A DNA stretch of 64,000 nt from NCBI RefSeq assembly GCF_027271155.1, contig NZ_CP114542.1, forward strand, positions 434,001-498,000. Reading direction: 5' to 3'. Below are positions 9,742 through 19,331 of the stretch, one piece after another; the stretch's first letter is position 1, and every line of letters starts with the position of its first letter. The DNA is from Brevundimonas subvibrioides (GTDB lineage Bacteria > Pseudomonadota > Alphaproteobacteria > Caulobacterales > Caulobacteraceae). The notes under the pieces are model-generated. The model worked only from the letters and a program-made list of their open reading frames with translations. It made no database searches and had not been told where the DNA came from. A program made the translations under genes and the position numbers.

Positions 9742-11904
9742 CTAAAGGAAGCTGTAGGGGTCCACATCGACCGTGACCCGGACCGACCCCGGCACCTTCA
9801 CCCGCGCCAGCCAGGCCCGCAGGAAGCCCTGCAGGTCGACGTCCCGGTCCGCCCGCACCAGCAGCCGCTTTCTCCGCCGCCCGCGGATCAGGCCCAGCGG
9901 CGCATCGGCCGGGCCATAGACTTCCAGCCGCTCGGCATTGGGGATGGCGGCGGCCAGATCGGCGGCGACCTTCTCGACCGCCATCGCATCGACCCCGGAC
10001 AGGATCAGCGCCGCCAGACGCCCGTGCGGCGGCAGGGTCGCGGCCTCCCGTTCGGCCATTTCTGCCTCGACGAAGGCGTCCCGGTCGCCTGCCGCCAGGG
10101 CCATCAGGACCGGATGCTCCGGCGTCCAGGTCTGCAGGATGGCGCGGCCGGGCCTGTCCGCCCGCCCGGCCCGGCCGGTGGCCTGGGTCAACAGTTGATA
10201 GGTTCGCTCCGCCGCCCTGAGATCCCCGCCGCGCAGGCCCAGATCCGCATCCACGACCCCTACGAGCGTCAGCCGCGGAAAATTGTGCCCCTTGGCCGCC
10301 GCCTGGGTCGCCACCAGGATGTCGATCTCGCCGTCCGTCATCCGCTGGATCAGGGCGCGGGCGGATCTGGCGTCCGGAACGGTGTCGGAGCTGAAGACGG
10401 CTGTTCGCGCCTCGGGGAACAGCTGGCGAACCTCTTCCTCGACCCGTTCGACGCCCGGTCCGACCGACACCAGTGTGTCCTCGGCCCCGCAGGACGGGCA
10501 GAACCGGGGTCGGGCCATGGTGAAGCCGGTCAGGTGGCAGACCAGCCGCCCGGTATAGCGATGCTCGACCAGCCAGCTGTCGGTATCGGGCGAGGTCATC
10601 CGGTGCCCGCATGCCCGGCACAGAACGACCGGCGCATAGCCCCGCCGGTTCAGGAAGAGCAGGGTCTGCTCCCCCGCCATGAGGGTCCGGGCGATCGCCT
10701 CGCGAAGGGGCTGGGACAGCCAGGTCCGGGGGTCGGGCGGGCACTGGCGCAGGTCCAGCAGCTGGATGTCCGGCAGCACCGCCGCCCCGTGCCGGCTGGA
10801 CAGCTTCAGCCAGCCATAGCGGCCGGCCTGCGCGTTCCACAGGGTCTCCAGCGACGGCGTGGCCGAGGCCAGGACCACCACCGCCCCCTCGATCCGCGCC
10901 CGCGCCACCGCCAGGTCGCGCCCGTGATAGACCAGACCGTCCTCCTGCTTGAAGGACCCGTCGTGCTCCTCGTCGACGACGACCAGGCTGAGGTTGGGGA
11001 AGGGCAGGAACAGCGCCGACCGGGCCCCGACGACGATGCTGCATCGGCCCGACACCACCGCCTCCCACACCCGTCGGCGACGCGGCGGGGCGACGCCCGA
11101 ATGCCATTCGGCCGGGGTCGCGCCGAACCGGGCCGTGATCCGGGCGATCAGGTCCTGGGTCAGGGCGATCTCGGGCAGCAGGATCAACACCTGGGCCGAC
11201 GGATCCGCGGCCAGGGTCCGGGCCACGGCCTCCAGATAGGCCTCGGTCTTGCCCGAACCCGTGACCCCGTCCAGCAGGAAGGGCCGGAATCCGCCGGCCC
11301 GGGTCGCGGCCGCGATCGCATCCGCCGCCGCCGCCTGATCCGCGTTCAGCCTCGCCGGGGCATGGGCCGGGTCGGGCGGGTCGAAGGCGGCATCGGCTGC
11401 GATCTCGATGATCTCCAGCACGCCCTCGTCGATCAGCCCCTTGACCACGGCCGACGACACGCCTGCCAGCCGCGCCAGATCCGGGCCCGGCATCGCAGCC
11501 TCGCCCAGGGCCTCCAGCACCGCCGTCCGCCCGGCCGTCGGTCGGGCGGGCCGTCGGTCCCCCACACGCCGCACGCGCCGCTCGGGCCGGGGACGCGGCG
11601 CGCGCAGCCCCTTCAGCGCCGTCGCCGCCATCTCGCCTGGCGGGCTCAGCGTCCAGCGCGCGGCCCATTCGACGAAATCCAGCGTGCCGGCCGGCAGGGG
11701 CGGATCGTCCAGCCGGGTCTCGACTGCCTTCAGCCGTCGGTTCGACCCGGTCGTCTCGCGCACCTCGGTGACGATGCCCCGCATCAGGCGCGGCCCCAGA
11801 GGCACCGCGACCTGGTCGCCCCGCGACAGCGTCATCGCCCCGGGCACCTCATAGTCGAAGGCCTCGTGCACCGGCAGGGGAATGAGGACGGAGGCGACTT
11901 TCAC
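9742..11904 (-). CDS. priA: Primosomal protein N' (replication restart helicase PriA)
   Basis: 720 aa when started at the GTG at 11904 ([20 protein letters not shown]), which matches the usual PriA length and N-terminus; the frame stays open far upstream without resemblance to PriA. Features in order: N-terminal DNA-binding region, Walker [18 protein letters not shown], the DEEH box [12 protein letters not shown], the zinc-binding cysteine groups ([25 protein letters not shown]), then helicase motifs [17 protein letters not shown] and [14 protein letters not shown]. PriA reloads the replisome at collapsed forks. It is divergent from the transaldolase with only a 30-bp gap, so both promoters must overlap each other's 5' ends. 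Confidence 0.95.
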   Translation of the reverse strand: MKVASVLIPLPVHEAFDYEVPGAMTLSRGDQVAVPLGPRLMRGIVTEVRETTGSNRRLKAVETRLDDPPLPAGTLDFVEWAARWTLSPPGEMAATALKGLRAPRPRPERRVRRVGDRRPARPTAGRTAVLEALGEAAMPGPDLARLAGVSSAVVKGLIDEGVLEIIEIAADAAFDPPDPAHAPARLNADQAAAADAIAAATRAGGFRPFLLDGVTGSGKTEAYLEAVARTLAADPSAQVLILLPEIALTQDLIARITARFGATPAEWHSGVAPPRRRRVWEAVVSGRCSIVVGARSALFLPFPNLSLVVVDEEHDGSFKQEDGLVYHGRDLAVARARIEGAVVVLASATPSLETLWNAQAGRYGWLKLSSRHGAAVLPDIQLLDLRQCPPDPRTWLSQPLREAIARTLMAGEQTLLFLNRRGYAPVVLCRACGHRMTSPDTDSWLVEHRYTGRLVCHLTGFTMARPRFCPSCGAEDTLVSVGPGVERVEEEVRQLFPEARTAVFSSDTVPDARSARALIQRMTDGEIDILVATQAAAKGHNFPRLTLVGVVDADLGLRGGDLRAAERTYQLLTQATGRAGRADRPGRAILQTWTPEHPVLMALAAGDRDAFVEAEMAEREAATLPPHGRLAALILSGVDAMAVEKVAADLAAAIPNAERLEVYGPADAPLGLIRGRRRKRLLVRADRDVDLQGFLRAWLARVKVPGSVRVTVDVDPYSFL

Positions 11905-11934
11905 AGGCCGGTCCTGTCGGCTAGAACCCGCCGC

Positions 11935-12588
11935 ATGAAACTCTTTCTCGACACCGCCGACGTTGCCGTCATCAAGGACCTGCTGCCCACCGGCATGGTG
12001 GACGGGGTCACCACCAATCCCTCGCTGATCGCCCGATCCGGTCGCAACATCGCCGAGGTCATCGCCGAGATCTGCGCCCTCGTCGAGGGGCCGATCAGCG
12101 CCGAGGCGGTCGCCACCGATTTCGAGACCATGGTCAAGGAAGGCGACCGGCTGGCCGCCATCGCGCCCAACGTCGTCGTCAAACTGCCCCTGACGTGGGA
12201 CGGCCTGCGCGCCGCGCGCAACTTCGCCGACAAGGGCATCCGGACCAATGTCACCCTGTGTTTCTCCGTCGCCCAGGCCCTGCTGGCGGCCAAGGCCGGC
12301 GCGACCTTCGTCTCGCCCTTCGTCGGACGGCTGGACGACCACGGGTCGAATGGAATCGAACTGCTGGAAGACATCCGCGTCCTTTACGACACTCACGGCT
12401 TCGAGACGGAAATTCTCGCCGCCTCCCTGCGTCATCCGGGTCACGTTTCGGCCGCCGCCATCGCCGGGGCCGATGCCGCGACCCTGCCGGCAGACACTTT
12501 CAAGGCCCTGGTCAAGCACCCGTTAACCGACAAGGGGCTTGATGCCTTCCTCGCCGACTGGGGCAAGACGGGACAGTCGATCCTGTGA
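11935..12588 (+). CDS. fsa: Transaldolase / fructose-6-phosphate aldolase-like protein
   Basis: 217 aa, the size of the short TalB-like/FSA subfamily. The sequence contains the N-terminal [10 protein letters not shown], the [12 protein letters not shown] block (26-37), Schiff-base Lys83 in NVVVKLPLT, the [20 protein letters not shown] segment and the [12 protein letters not shown] motif. It is a TIM-barrel class I aldolase of sugar phosphates in the cytoplasm; whether it works as transaldolase in the pentose phosphate pathway or as fructose-6-phosphate aldolase cannot be decided from the sequence. It is divergent from priA and followed, after 31 bp, by the DUF484-xerC pair. Confidence 0.93.
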   Translation: MKLFLDTADVAVIKDLLPTGMVDGVTTNPSLIARSGRNIAEVIAEICALVEGPISAEAVATDFETMVKEGDRLAAIAPNVVVKLPLTWDGLRAARNFADKGIRTNVTLCFSVAQALLAAKAGATFVSPFVGRLDDHGSNGIELLEDIRVLYDTHGFETEILAASLRHPGHVSAAAIAGADAATLPADTFKALVKHPLTDKGLDAFLADWGKTGQSIL

Positions 12589-12619
12589 ACGCGTCCGGTG
12601 CCCCGGACAGGAGTGCCGA

Positions 12620-13333
12620 GTGACGTCCGAGGACAAGACCGCCGACCTGTTCGCACAGCCTGAGGGCCTCCACTGGCCGGAGGTCCGCGCCTGGCTGCAG
12701 GCCAACCCCCAGACCCTGGCCGACGACCGCTCCCTGCTGGAAGAGATCGGGCTGAAGCCCCATGGCCGGAATGTCGTGGAATTCGGCCGCGCGGCCCTGA
12801 CCAGGCTGGAAGCAGCCGCCGAGCGCGAGGCGGATGCCAGGAAACGCATCGAATCCATCGCCCGGGCCAATTTCGCCGCCCAGACCCAGACCCATGTCGC
12901 GGCCCTGGACCTGCTGGAATCCCGCAATCATTCCGACCTCGCCCGCCGCCTGGATGCGGCCGCCCAGGGCCGGTTCGGCCTGTCGGGTGCCGCGATCGCG
13001 GTCGAAAAGCCCGGCAGCGCCCCGTTTGGCTGGAAACTGCTGGAGGTCGGCGGCGTCGACAGTCTGCTGGGCGACCACGGCCTGACCTGGCTGGGGCCGA
13101 TGTTCGAGGGGCTGGACCTGTTCGGACCATCGTCCGCCGACATTCGCTCGGTCGCCCTGATCCGCATGGCCCCGCATCTGGGCGGCGAGCGCAACGATCA
13201 GGCCCGCCACGCGATCTGTGCCTTCGGATCGCCCGAGGACGAGGGCTTCACCCCCGGCATGGGTTGCGAACTGGTCGCCTTCATCGCCCGGGTCGTCGAA
13301 CGCACGGCCGAGCGATGGCCGATCCTGAACTGA
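12620..13333 (+). CDS. DUF484 family protein
   Basis: 237 aa if started at the GTG at 12620, which has AGGAG seven bases upstream. DUF484 proteins are GAF-like cytoplasmic proteins typically found immediately upstream of xerC; here the last 19 bp overlap xerC, the same arrangement. Visible features are WPEVRAWLQANPQTL near residue 15, a helical segment rich in Ala/Arg/Glu (about 55-90, coiled-coil potential) and the ending GCELVAFIARVVERTAERW. The molecular role is not known. An ATG at 12539 within the upstream transaldolase is an alternative but has no good ribosome site. Confidence 0.85.
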   Translation: MTSEDKTADLFAQPEGLHWPEVRAWLQANPQTLADDRSLLEEIGLKPHGRNVVEFGRAALTRLEAAAEREADARKRIESIARANFAAQTQTHVAALDLLESRNHSDLARRLDAAAQGRFGLSGAAIAVEKPGSAPFGWKLLEVGGVDSLLGDHGLTWLGPMFEGLDLFGPSSADIRSVALIRMAPHLGGERNDQARHAICAFGSPEDEGFTPGMGCELVAFIARVVERTAERWPILN

Positions 13334-14244
13334 CCGCCTCCGAAGCGCTCGCCGCCTGGCTGGAGCATCTGGCGCACGAGCGGCGGCTCTCGCCCCGCAC
13401 CCTGGAAGCCTATGGTCACATCGCCCGCCAGTATCTGGCCTTCCTCGAACGCCACCGGGGCGAAGCCCAGCGCCTGTCCGACCTCGGCACCGTCACGGCC
13501 GCCGAGCTCCGCGCCCATCTGGCCGAGCGCCGGTCCGGCAATCACCCCTTGAACGCCCGCTCGCTCAGCCAGACCCTGTCGGCGATCCGCACCTTCCATG
13601 TCTTCCTAGACCGCCGTTGCGACACGCCGGCCCCGCAACTGGCCCTGGTGCGCGGCCCCCGGGTCAAGGCGAGCCTGCCGCGTCCGGTGAGTGCCGATCA
13701 GGCACGCGGCATGCTGGCCGAACCCGGCCTCGATCCCGATGCGGAGCCGTGGGAGGCCTTGCGCGACACGGCCGTCCTGTCGCTGCTCTACGGCTGCGGC
13801 CTGCGGATTTCGGAGGCGCTAAGCCTGACCCGGGCCGATGCGCCCCTGCCCGAAACGCTTCGCATCACCGGCAAGGGCGGAAAGACCCGGCTGGTCCCGG
13901 TCCTGCCTGCCGTGCGGTCGGCCGTCGATGCGGCCCTGGCTGCCCAGCCCTTCCCGCTGGAGCCTTCGGACGCCCTGTTCCGCGCCCGTCGCGGCGGTCC
14001 GCTCAGCGCCCGCCATGTCCAGGCGACGGTCCAGACGCTGCGCGGCCGCCTCGGCCTGCCGGCGTCCGCGACCCCGCACGCCCTGCGCCACAGCTTCGCC
14101 ACCCATCTGCTGGGGGCCGGGGCCGACCTTCGCTCGATCCAGGAACTGCTGGGCCACGCCAGCCTGTCGACGACCCAGAAATACACCGCCGTCGACGCCG
14201 CCCACCTGCTGGGGGCCTATGCGGCAGCGCATCCGAGGGCCTAG
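13315..14244 (+). CDS. xerC: Site-specific tyrosine recombinase XerC
   Basis: 309 aa. N-terminal SAM-like core-binding domain (LEHLAHERRLSPRTLEAY) and C-terminal catalytic domain with the full R-K-H-R-H-Y set: YGCGLRISEAL (Arg), GKGGKTR (Lys), HALRHSFATHLL (His, Arg), LLGHASLSTTQKYT (His and nucleophile Tyr). XerC with XerD resolves chromosome dimers at dif during division. It overlaps the DUF484 gene by 19 bp, suggesting translational coupling; this is the housekeeping gene order, and there are no att sites or integrase-type neighbours, so it is not read as a mobile-element integrase. The stop codon overlaps the stop of the convergent small gene. Confidence 0.95.
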   Translation: MADPELTASEALAAWLEHLAHERRLSPRTLEAYGHIARQYLAFLERHRGEAQRLSDLGTVTAAELRAHLAERRSGNHPLNARSLSQTLSAIRTFHVFLDRRCDTPAPQLALVRGPRVKASLPRPVSADQARGMLAEPGLDPDAEPWEALRDTAVLSLLYGCGLRISEALSLTRADAPLPETLRITGKGGKTRLVPVLPAVRSAVDAALAAQPFPLEPSDALFRARRGGPLSARHVQATVQTLRGRLGLPASATPHALRHSFATHLLGAGADLRSIQELLGHASLSTTQKYTAVDAAHLLGAYAAAHPRA

Positions 14245-14588
14245 GGGCGGGGCGTGAGCCTCTGAAGCGGCGCAGGATCGCGGCCCGACTCTCGGCCCAC
14301 AGCGTTCGCGCCGCCGATGCGGTAGTTCACGATGATCGGCGCGGGACAGCCGTCAATATATCGATCCAGTAGACGATAGAGGCCGACGCGTGGGCTCCCG
14401 TCGCGCCATCTCAGATCCTGACCGGGCACGATCGGGTCATTGGTTCGCAAGACCGACGATTCACAGGCTGACTGGGTCAAGCCGATCATCGGCATAGCAG
14501 CCGAGCCTCGGGGAGCGGCGGGCGCTGGCGGAGCCGTGGGAACCGCCAGCTGCGGCGCGGTGGCGAAAAGGAGAAGCATCGAAAGCAT
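14241..14588 (-). CDS. Small secreted hypothetical protein
   Basis: 115 aa. The ATG at 14588 has a textbook GGAGG five bases upstream, so it is preferred over in-frame starts further out. The N-terminus MLSMLLLFATAPQLAVP is a short hydrophobic signal peptide, followed by a Pro/Ala linker (APPAPAAPRG) and a small domain with two cysteines (SACESSVL and DGCPAPIIV) that could form a disulphide in the periplasm. The ending is basic. I recognise no family. The stop overlaps the xerC stop tail to tail. Confidence 0.65.
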   Translation of the reverse strand: MLSMLLLFATAPQLAVPTAPPAPAAPRGSAAMPMIGLTQSACESSVLRTNDPIVPGQDLRWRDGSPRVGLYRLLDRYIDGCPAPIIVNYRIGGANAVGRESGRDPAPLQRLTPRP

Positions 14589-14646
14589 CGGAACCTCCAT
14601 CCAGAAGGTCACTCTACACTGATCGACTGCAATCCGAAACTCACCC

Positions 14647-16071
14647 CTACGCCTGCATTGTCCAGCCCTCGACGCCCATGGCCGCCTGTTTGACGGCTTC
14701 GGAGCGGGTCGGGTGGGCGTGGCTGGTGCGGGCGAGGTCTTCGGAGGCCCCGCCGAAGGCCATGGCGACACAGGCCTCGCCGATCATCTCGCCGGCCTGC
14801 GGTCCCATGATGTGGACCCCCAGGATGCGGTCGGTCGCGGCGTCGGCCAGGACCTTGGCATAGCCGTCGGTTTCGTGATTGATCTTGGCGCGACTGTTGG
14901 CGGTGAACGGGAATTTGCCAGACTTGTAGGCGACGCCGTCGGCCTTCAGCTGGTCCTCGGTCCTGCCGACCCAGGCCACCTCGGGGAAGGTATAGACCAC
15001 GCTCGGCACCAGATTGTAGTCCACGTGGCCTGCCTTGCCCGCGATCAGTTCGATGGCGGCGACGGCGTCTTCTTCCGCCTTGTGGGCCAGCATCGGGCCG
15101 GTGGTGACGTCGCCGATCACCCAGACTCCCTCGGCCACCTTGAAGTGGTCGCCGACGATGACGCCGCGCTTGTCGGTCTCGACGCCGACCGTCTCCAGCC
15201 CCAGCCCCGCCGTGTAGGGGCGACGGCCAATGGCGACCAGGACGACGTCGCCGGTCAGGGTCTCGGCCGCGCCGCCGGCGGCCGGCTCGACGGTCAGTTC
15301 CACGCCGGTGTCGGTCACCTTCGATCCGGTGACCTTCGACCCCAGCTTGAAGGTCATGCCCTGTTTCGTCAGGGCGCGCTGGAAGGCGGTGGCCAGGTCG
15401 GAGTCCATGCCCGGGGTGATGCGCGGCAGGTATTCGACGACGGTGACCTCGGCCCCCAGGCGACGCCAGACCGATCCCAGCTCCAGGCCGATGATCCCCG
15501 CCCCGACCACGATCAGCTTCTTCGGCACGGCGGGAAGGGACAGGGCCCCGGTGGAATCCACGACCTTGCCCTCGACGAAGTCGACGCCGGGCAGGGGCGT
15601 GGGCTCCGAGCCCGTGGCGATGACGATGTCCCTGGCCTTCAGGATCGTCTTCGTCCCGTCGGCGGCCTCGACCTCGACCGTGCCGGGTCCGGCGATCCGG
15701 CCCTTGCCCTTGATCCAGTTGGCCTTGTTCTTCTTGAACAGGAATTCGATGCCCTTGGTCAGGGCGGTCACGCTCTCGCTTTTCTGCTTCATCATCACCG
15801 GCAGGTTCAGCGTCGGCGTCACCTCGATGCCGATGCCCGCGAAATCCTTCGACGCCGACTCGAACAGTTCCGAGGCATGCAGCAGGGCCTTGGACGGCAT
15901 GCAGCCGACGTTCAGGCAGGTCCCGCCCAGCGTCTCGCGCATTTCGACGCAGGCCACCTTCATCCCCAGCTGCCCGGCCCGGATCGCGGCGTTGTAGCCC
16001 CCGGGGCCACCCCCGATGATCACGACGTCATAGGATGCAGGAGCGGATGGGGCGGGGGCGGCGTCGGTCAT
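14647..16071 (-). CDS. lpdA: Dihydrolipoyl dehydrogenase (E3)
   Basis: 474 aa from the ATG at 16071, with AGAGG upstream. FAD-binding GGGPGGYNAAIRAGQ near residues 20-34, redox-active disulphide GGTCLNVGCMPSK (Cys around 46 and 51), NAD-binding GAGIIGLELGSVWRRLGAEV, and the C-terminal HAHPTRSEAVKQA, which supplies the active-site His-Glu dyad. It reoxidises dihydrolipoamide of the 2-oxoacid dehydrogenase complexes in the cytoplasm. In many alphaproteobacteria lpdA lies after odhB/sucB; here the neighbours are small membrane proteins and that E2 gene is not in the window. A 12-residue Ala/Pro stretch precedes the flavin domain. Confidence 0.96.
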   Translation of the reverse strand: MTDAAPAPSAPASYDVVIIGGGPGGYNAAIRAGQLGMKVACVEMRETLGGTCLNVGCMPSKALLHASELFESASKDFAGIGIEVTPTLNLPVMMKQKSESVTALTKGIEFLFKKNKANWIKGKGRIAGPGTVEVEAADGTKTILKARDIVIATGSEPTPLPGVDFVEGKVVDSTGALSLPAVPKKLIVVGAGIIGLELGSVWRRLGAEVTVVEYLPRITPGMDSDLATAFQRALTKQGMTFKLGSKVTGSKVTDTGVELTVEPAAGGAAETLTGDVVLVAIGRRPYTAGLGLETVGVETDKRGVIVGDHFKVAEGVWVIGDVTTGPMLAHKAEEDAVAAIELIAGKAGHVDYNLVPSVVYTFPEVAWVGRTEDQLKADGVAYKSGKFPFTANSRAKINHETDGYAKVLADAATDRILGVHIMGPQAGEMIGEACVAMAFGGASEDLARTSHAHPTRSEAVKQAAMGVEGWTMQA

Positions 16072-16198
16072 GGAAACCTCTGGGTCGTGCGCGGTCGGGG
16101 AAAGCGCCGCTGTCGTAGCGGCTGGCCCGTCAGAATCAACAGACGTATCGGTTGAGGATCCCGATATGGGGACGGTCCGTCCCGGCCGCGAGGCCCGT

Positions 16199-16702
16199 TC
16201 AGGCGGCGAGCTGTCCCGGACCCCGGCGTCGTACCCTCCGGCGCGAGAGGACAACGATCATGACCCCGACCACCAGCAGGGTGCCCAGGATCAGCCAGGT
16301 CGGATCGACCGGCAGACCGGTGGGGGCCACGGCCTCGGCCGAGCGCTGCGCCATCTCGCTCCCGGCCGAATAGCTGTCGGCCGGGAGCGAGGCGTTCTGC
16401 GATCTGCCCGACCGGTCGATGGCCAGCCTCAGCACCGCATCGGCGACAAAGCCCAGGAAATAGGCCAGGGCGGCACGCGGGTTGCCCGAACCGAGCAGCA
16501 GCGCCGCGACGACATAGAGCAGGACGGCCCCGATCCACAGGGCCGCCTGGGGAATGCCGCCACCTCCCTCGACCATGGCGCCCGCGCGCTCTATGGCGAC
16601 GGCGATGGGCGCGCCCTCGAGAAAAGGCGACAGGAAGGGCCAGGCCAGCCAGCCGGCATAGCCGATCACGGCCAGCATCAGAGCGAAGCGAAAGACCTTC
16701 AT
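16199..16702 (-). CDS. Small membrane protein, paralog of the next gene
   Basis: 167 aa. Predicted membrane segments: residues 5-25 (FALMLAVIGYAGWLAWPFL), about 51-70 (ALWIGAVLLYVVAALLL), a weaker one at about 75-92 (AALAYFLGFVADAVLRLA) and a C-terminal helix about 135-153 followed by a basic tail (SRRRVRRRG). It aligns by eye with the neighbouring protein at 16746-17243: same length, same opening and a shared Y-F-x-GF segment, indicating a local duplication. I do not recognise a family. The gap to the upstream gene is 43 bp, so both are probably cotranscribed, possibly with lpdA 127 bp downstream. Confidence 0.7.
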   Translation of the reverse strand: MKVFRFALMLAVIGYAGWLAWPFLSPFLEGAPIAVAIERAGAMVEGGGGIPQAALWIGAVLLYVVAALLLGSGNPRAALAYFLGFVADAVLRLAIDRSGRSQNASLPADSYSAGSEMAQRSAEAVAPTGLPVDPTWLILGTLLVVGVMIVVLSRRRVRRRGPGQLAA

Positions 16703-16745
16703 GGGGACCTGCCGTCCGTGAAAGGAAAGGGGGACCCCGGTGCGA

Positions 16746-17243
16746 TCAGGCCCAGACGGGCGGCCGGGTCCAGATGTGGGTCAGGGCCGCGCCCTTTTGG
16801 CCGCGCCACACGCCCATGGCCAGGATGCAGAGGCCGACGGCGAGGAGCGCCGCCAGGACCAGAGGCGTGGTTTCGACCAGCACGCCGAACGGCCGCAGGG
16901 TCACATCGGCACGGGCCGCAATGTCCAGGGCGGACGGCAGAGGCTGTCCCGCACCTGTCCCCGCGAGCCGAAGCGTGATCTCTCCGAGGAACCCTGCAAA
17001 GTACAGGCCTGGTGCCCAGTTCAGGCGCGCCGCCGTCGCGATCCCGCCGAGGCCATACAGCAGGATGGTCGCCATAAACAGGCCGGCGAAGGTCAGTCCC
17101 ATTGGCGACTCGCCCTGCGCCAGGTTGGCCCAGACCTTCATCGGTGGAGTCCCCGCCGACAGGGCCTCGACCAGCGGCAGCCCCAGCCAGGCCGCATAGG
17201 CCAGCACAAGCGCACCCAGACAAATCCTCAGTCCCCAAACCAT
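16746..17243 (-). CDS. Small membrane protein, paralog of the preceding gene
   Basis: 165 aa with hydrophobic segments at residues 4-25 (GLRICLGALVLAYAAWLGLP), about 50-68 (LTFAGLFMATILLYGLGGIA), about 76-93 (NWAPGLYFAGFLGEITLRLAG) and about 123-145 (LVETTPLVLAALLAVGLCI). The layout matches its neighbour at 16199-16702, so the pair looks like a tandem duplication. No catalytic motif is visible. It lies 65 bp after the PAS kinase start side gene order (kinase 17309-19144 is on the other side), same strand, and might be part of the same transcript. Function unknown. Confidence 0.7.
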   Translation of the reverse strand: MVWGLRICLGALVLAYAAWLGLPLVEALSAGTPPMKVWANLAQGESPMGLTFAGLFMATILLYGLGGIATAARLNWAPGLYFAGFLGEITLRLAGTGAGQPLPSALDIAARADVTLRPFGVLVETTPLVLAALLAVGLCILAMGVWRGQKGAALTHIWTRPPVWA

Positions 17244-17308
17244 AAAGCGCCCCCGCTACAGATCAGGGTTAACGCCTTAGCACGAACAGCGGTGTCTGGG
17301 CGACTCGA

Positions 17309-19144
17309 TCAGGCAGCGGAATCTTCGACCCGTTGCACGCCGACCACGCCGGGCAGCGTCAGCACGGCCTCCGCCCCCTCACCGTCAACCCCGGTCAGGC
17401 TGAGCGTGCCGCCCCACTGGCGGGCGAAGGCATGGGCCTGGGCGAGGCCAAGGCCCTGCGCCCCCACGCGGGTGGTGAAGAAGGGCTCCAGCGCGCGCTG
17501 GGCGGTCGCCGCGGTCAGCCCCGGCCCGGTATCGCGCACCGACAGGCGCACTTCGCCGTCCAGGGACTCCAGCCGCACCGCGATCGATCCCGCCCCGTCC
17601 ATGGCCTCGACCGCATTGCGGACCAGCCCCGCCAGCGTCGCATCGAAGGCGACCGGGTCCAGCAGAACGGGTGTTTCCACCCCGGGGGACTCGATCATCA
17701 GGTCGATTCCGGGGCCCACGAGTGTCCGCAGCCGGGTCTCGAGCCCGCGCACCAGGACACAGACATCCAGCACCCGCCCCTGGGCGTACTCGCCCGCCGA
17801 GAAGGCCGACAGGCGGCGGGTCAGGGCCTCGCCCCTCTGTCCCGCGATCAGCGCGGCCTTGCCCAGGCGACGCACCCGGGCGGGATCGTCTGCGGTCTTC
17901 AGCATCATGTCGAGCGCGCTGGTCATCACGGCCAGCAGTGCATTGAAGTCCTGGGCCACGCCGCCGGTCAGGCGACCGACGCTCTCCAGCCGATGCGCCG
18001 CCTCGTTACGGTCGGCGATCTCGGCCCGGGCCCGCGCCTCGGCGGCGACGGCCTCCTCGCGCGCGGCCTGCAAGTCCGCCTGAACCTGTTCCAACATGCG
18101 GGCCAGCTCCGCCTCCCGCGCGACCGCGGCGGCCTCGGCCGCCCGGGCCAGGGCCACGCCATCGACCTCATCCCCGGCAGGCGGCGTTTCCGCCGCGATG
18201 ACCGGCACCTCCACCTCGGGGGCGGGGATCGGCGTGCCCGCCAGCAGCAGGGCGTCTGTCGACCCGCCCGTCTCGGACAGCGGCAGGATTTGCCACGACA
18301 CGCCATGCGCGCCGCCCAGCCGCGATTCGATCGGATCGGCCTCGCCGGGCGTGGTGGCCAGTGCGGCCCGCAGGGTCTGGCGACCTTCCACCCGCTCGGT
18401 CTCGTCCAGGAAATGATCGGCGAAGTCCTTGCCGATCACGCCGGCGTCCCGGCCGAACAGGGACAGGGCCATGGGGTTCGCCTCGCGGATCACGCCGTTG
18501 GCGGCCACGACCACCAGGGCGCTGGACGCCGCCTCGAACACGCGCCGGGTCAGGTCGTCGGCGTCACGGGCGACGGGCGCGGCCTCGGCCGGCAGGGCCT
18601 CGGGCGTCGTCAGCCCTTCGGTCTCGACGATGGCGGCGGTGGAGCCGATGATCTGCCCCAGCGCATCCTCGATCGGCATGGCGGTGACCGAGACCAGCAT
18701 CTTCCGCCGCGTCGCCGGATTGGCCAGGATGTGCTGGAACCCCTTGACCGTCTGGCCCCGCAGCGCCCGCGCGCTGGGCAGCAGATCCGGCGGCACCGGA
18801 CGGCCGTCGGGATAGGTGATGCCCCAGGTCGCCGAATGGAACCGCAGCCCGATCAGCTCGGCGTCACGGCGTCCCATCAACTGGTGCGCGGCGCGGTTGG
18901 CGAAGACGAACTTGCCCCCGCGATCGGTCTGGACGAGGGCCACGGGGATGGCGTTCAGGGTCTCGTACAGGCGGGTCTCGGCCGCCTCGCGGGCCTTCGA
19001 AACGGCATCCAGCTCGTCGGCGGTCGAGACGTGTCGGGTCCTGTGGGTGAAGGCAAAGATCAGGGACGTCACGGCCAGGACGGAGGTCACGGCCGCCAGC
19101 AGGCCCAGCACCAATATCCAGTTGACCTCGCCTTCCAGAAACAT
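17309..19144 (-). CDS. PAS-domain membrane histidine-kinase-like protein lacking the H-box histidine
   Basis: 611 aa. One N-terminal membrane helix (about 8-31), a coiled region, PAS-like domain 1 (about 58-165, FVFANRAAHQLMG) and PAS-like domain 2 (about 200-300, GVIREANPMALSLFG), a long Ala/Glu coiled coil (330-385), then the HisKA/HATPase core. The H-box reads RLTGGVAQDFNALL where family members have histidine before the Asp-Phe; residue 398 is Gln (codon 17951-17953). The ATPase boxes look intact (LVRNAVEAMDG, DTGPGL, QGLGLAQAHAFARQWGG). It may be a pseudokinase that signals allosterically or has lost autophosphorylation. No adjacent response regulator is present. Two small membrane proteins follow downstream. 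Confidence 0.88.
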   Translation of the reverse strand: MFLEGEVNWILVLGLLAAVTSVLAVTSLIFAFTHRTRHVSTADELDAVSKAREAAETRLYETLNAIPVALVQTDRGGKFVFANRAAHQLMGRRDAELIGLRFHSATWGITYPDGRPVPPDLLPSARALRGQTVKGFQHILANPATRRKMLVSVTAMPIEDALGQIIGSTAAIVETEGLTTPEALPAEAAPVARDADDLTRRVFEAASSALVVVAANGVIREANPMALSLFGRDAGVIGKDFADHFLDETERVEGRQTLRAALATTPGEADPIESRLGGAHGVSWQILPLSETGGSTDALLLAGTPIPAPEVEVPVIAAETPPAGDEVDGVALARAAEAAAVAREAELARMLEQVQADLQAAREEAVAAEARARAEIADRNEAAHRLESVGRLTGGVAQDFNALLAVMTSALDMMLKTADDPARVRRLGKAALIAGQRGEALTRRLSAFSAGEYAQGRVLDVCVLVRGLETRLRTLVGPGIDLMIESPGVETPVLLDPVAFDATLAGLVRNAVEAMDGAGSIAVRLESLDGEVRLSVRDTGPGLTAATAQRALEPFFTTRVGAQGLGLAQAHAFARQWGGTLSLTGVDGEGAEAVLTLPGVVGVQRVEDSAA

Positions 19145-19280
19145 CCCGCGTCATCCCATTCTGGCACTGAAAAAGCGCCTGTGACGCGAACCTCGCAAGG
19201 CCCGGGCCGAACCTGCGGTTAGGCCGGACCCGGCTCCTGGTCCAGTCGCAACTGCGCGATCAATCCCGCAAGCATGCACG

Positions 19281-19313
19281 AAAAAGGGGACCGATGTCGC
19301 CACCGGTCCCCCC
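19281..19313 (-). terminator. Intrinsic terminator of the TonB receptor gene
   Basis: An 8-bp GC stem (GGGGACCG 19286-19293 with its complement at 19304-19311), loop of about ten bases, followed on the minus strand by TTTTT. It lies 19 bp past the receptor stop codon, consistent with a rho-independent end of that transcript. Confidence 0.75.
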
Positions 19314-19331
19314 GTTTCGTCAGCCTCCGGA

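Noticed and set aside
9628-12588. Long plus-strand frame running through priA into the transaldolase
   Set aside because: Only the part from 11935 matches a known family; the rest is antisense to priA.
13315-14244. Tyrosine recombinase as sign of an integrated element
   Set aside because: It sits in the DUF484-xerC order, with no att repeats or cargo; housekeeping XerC is the better reading.
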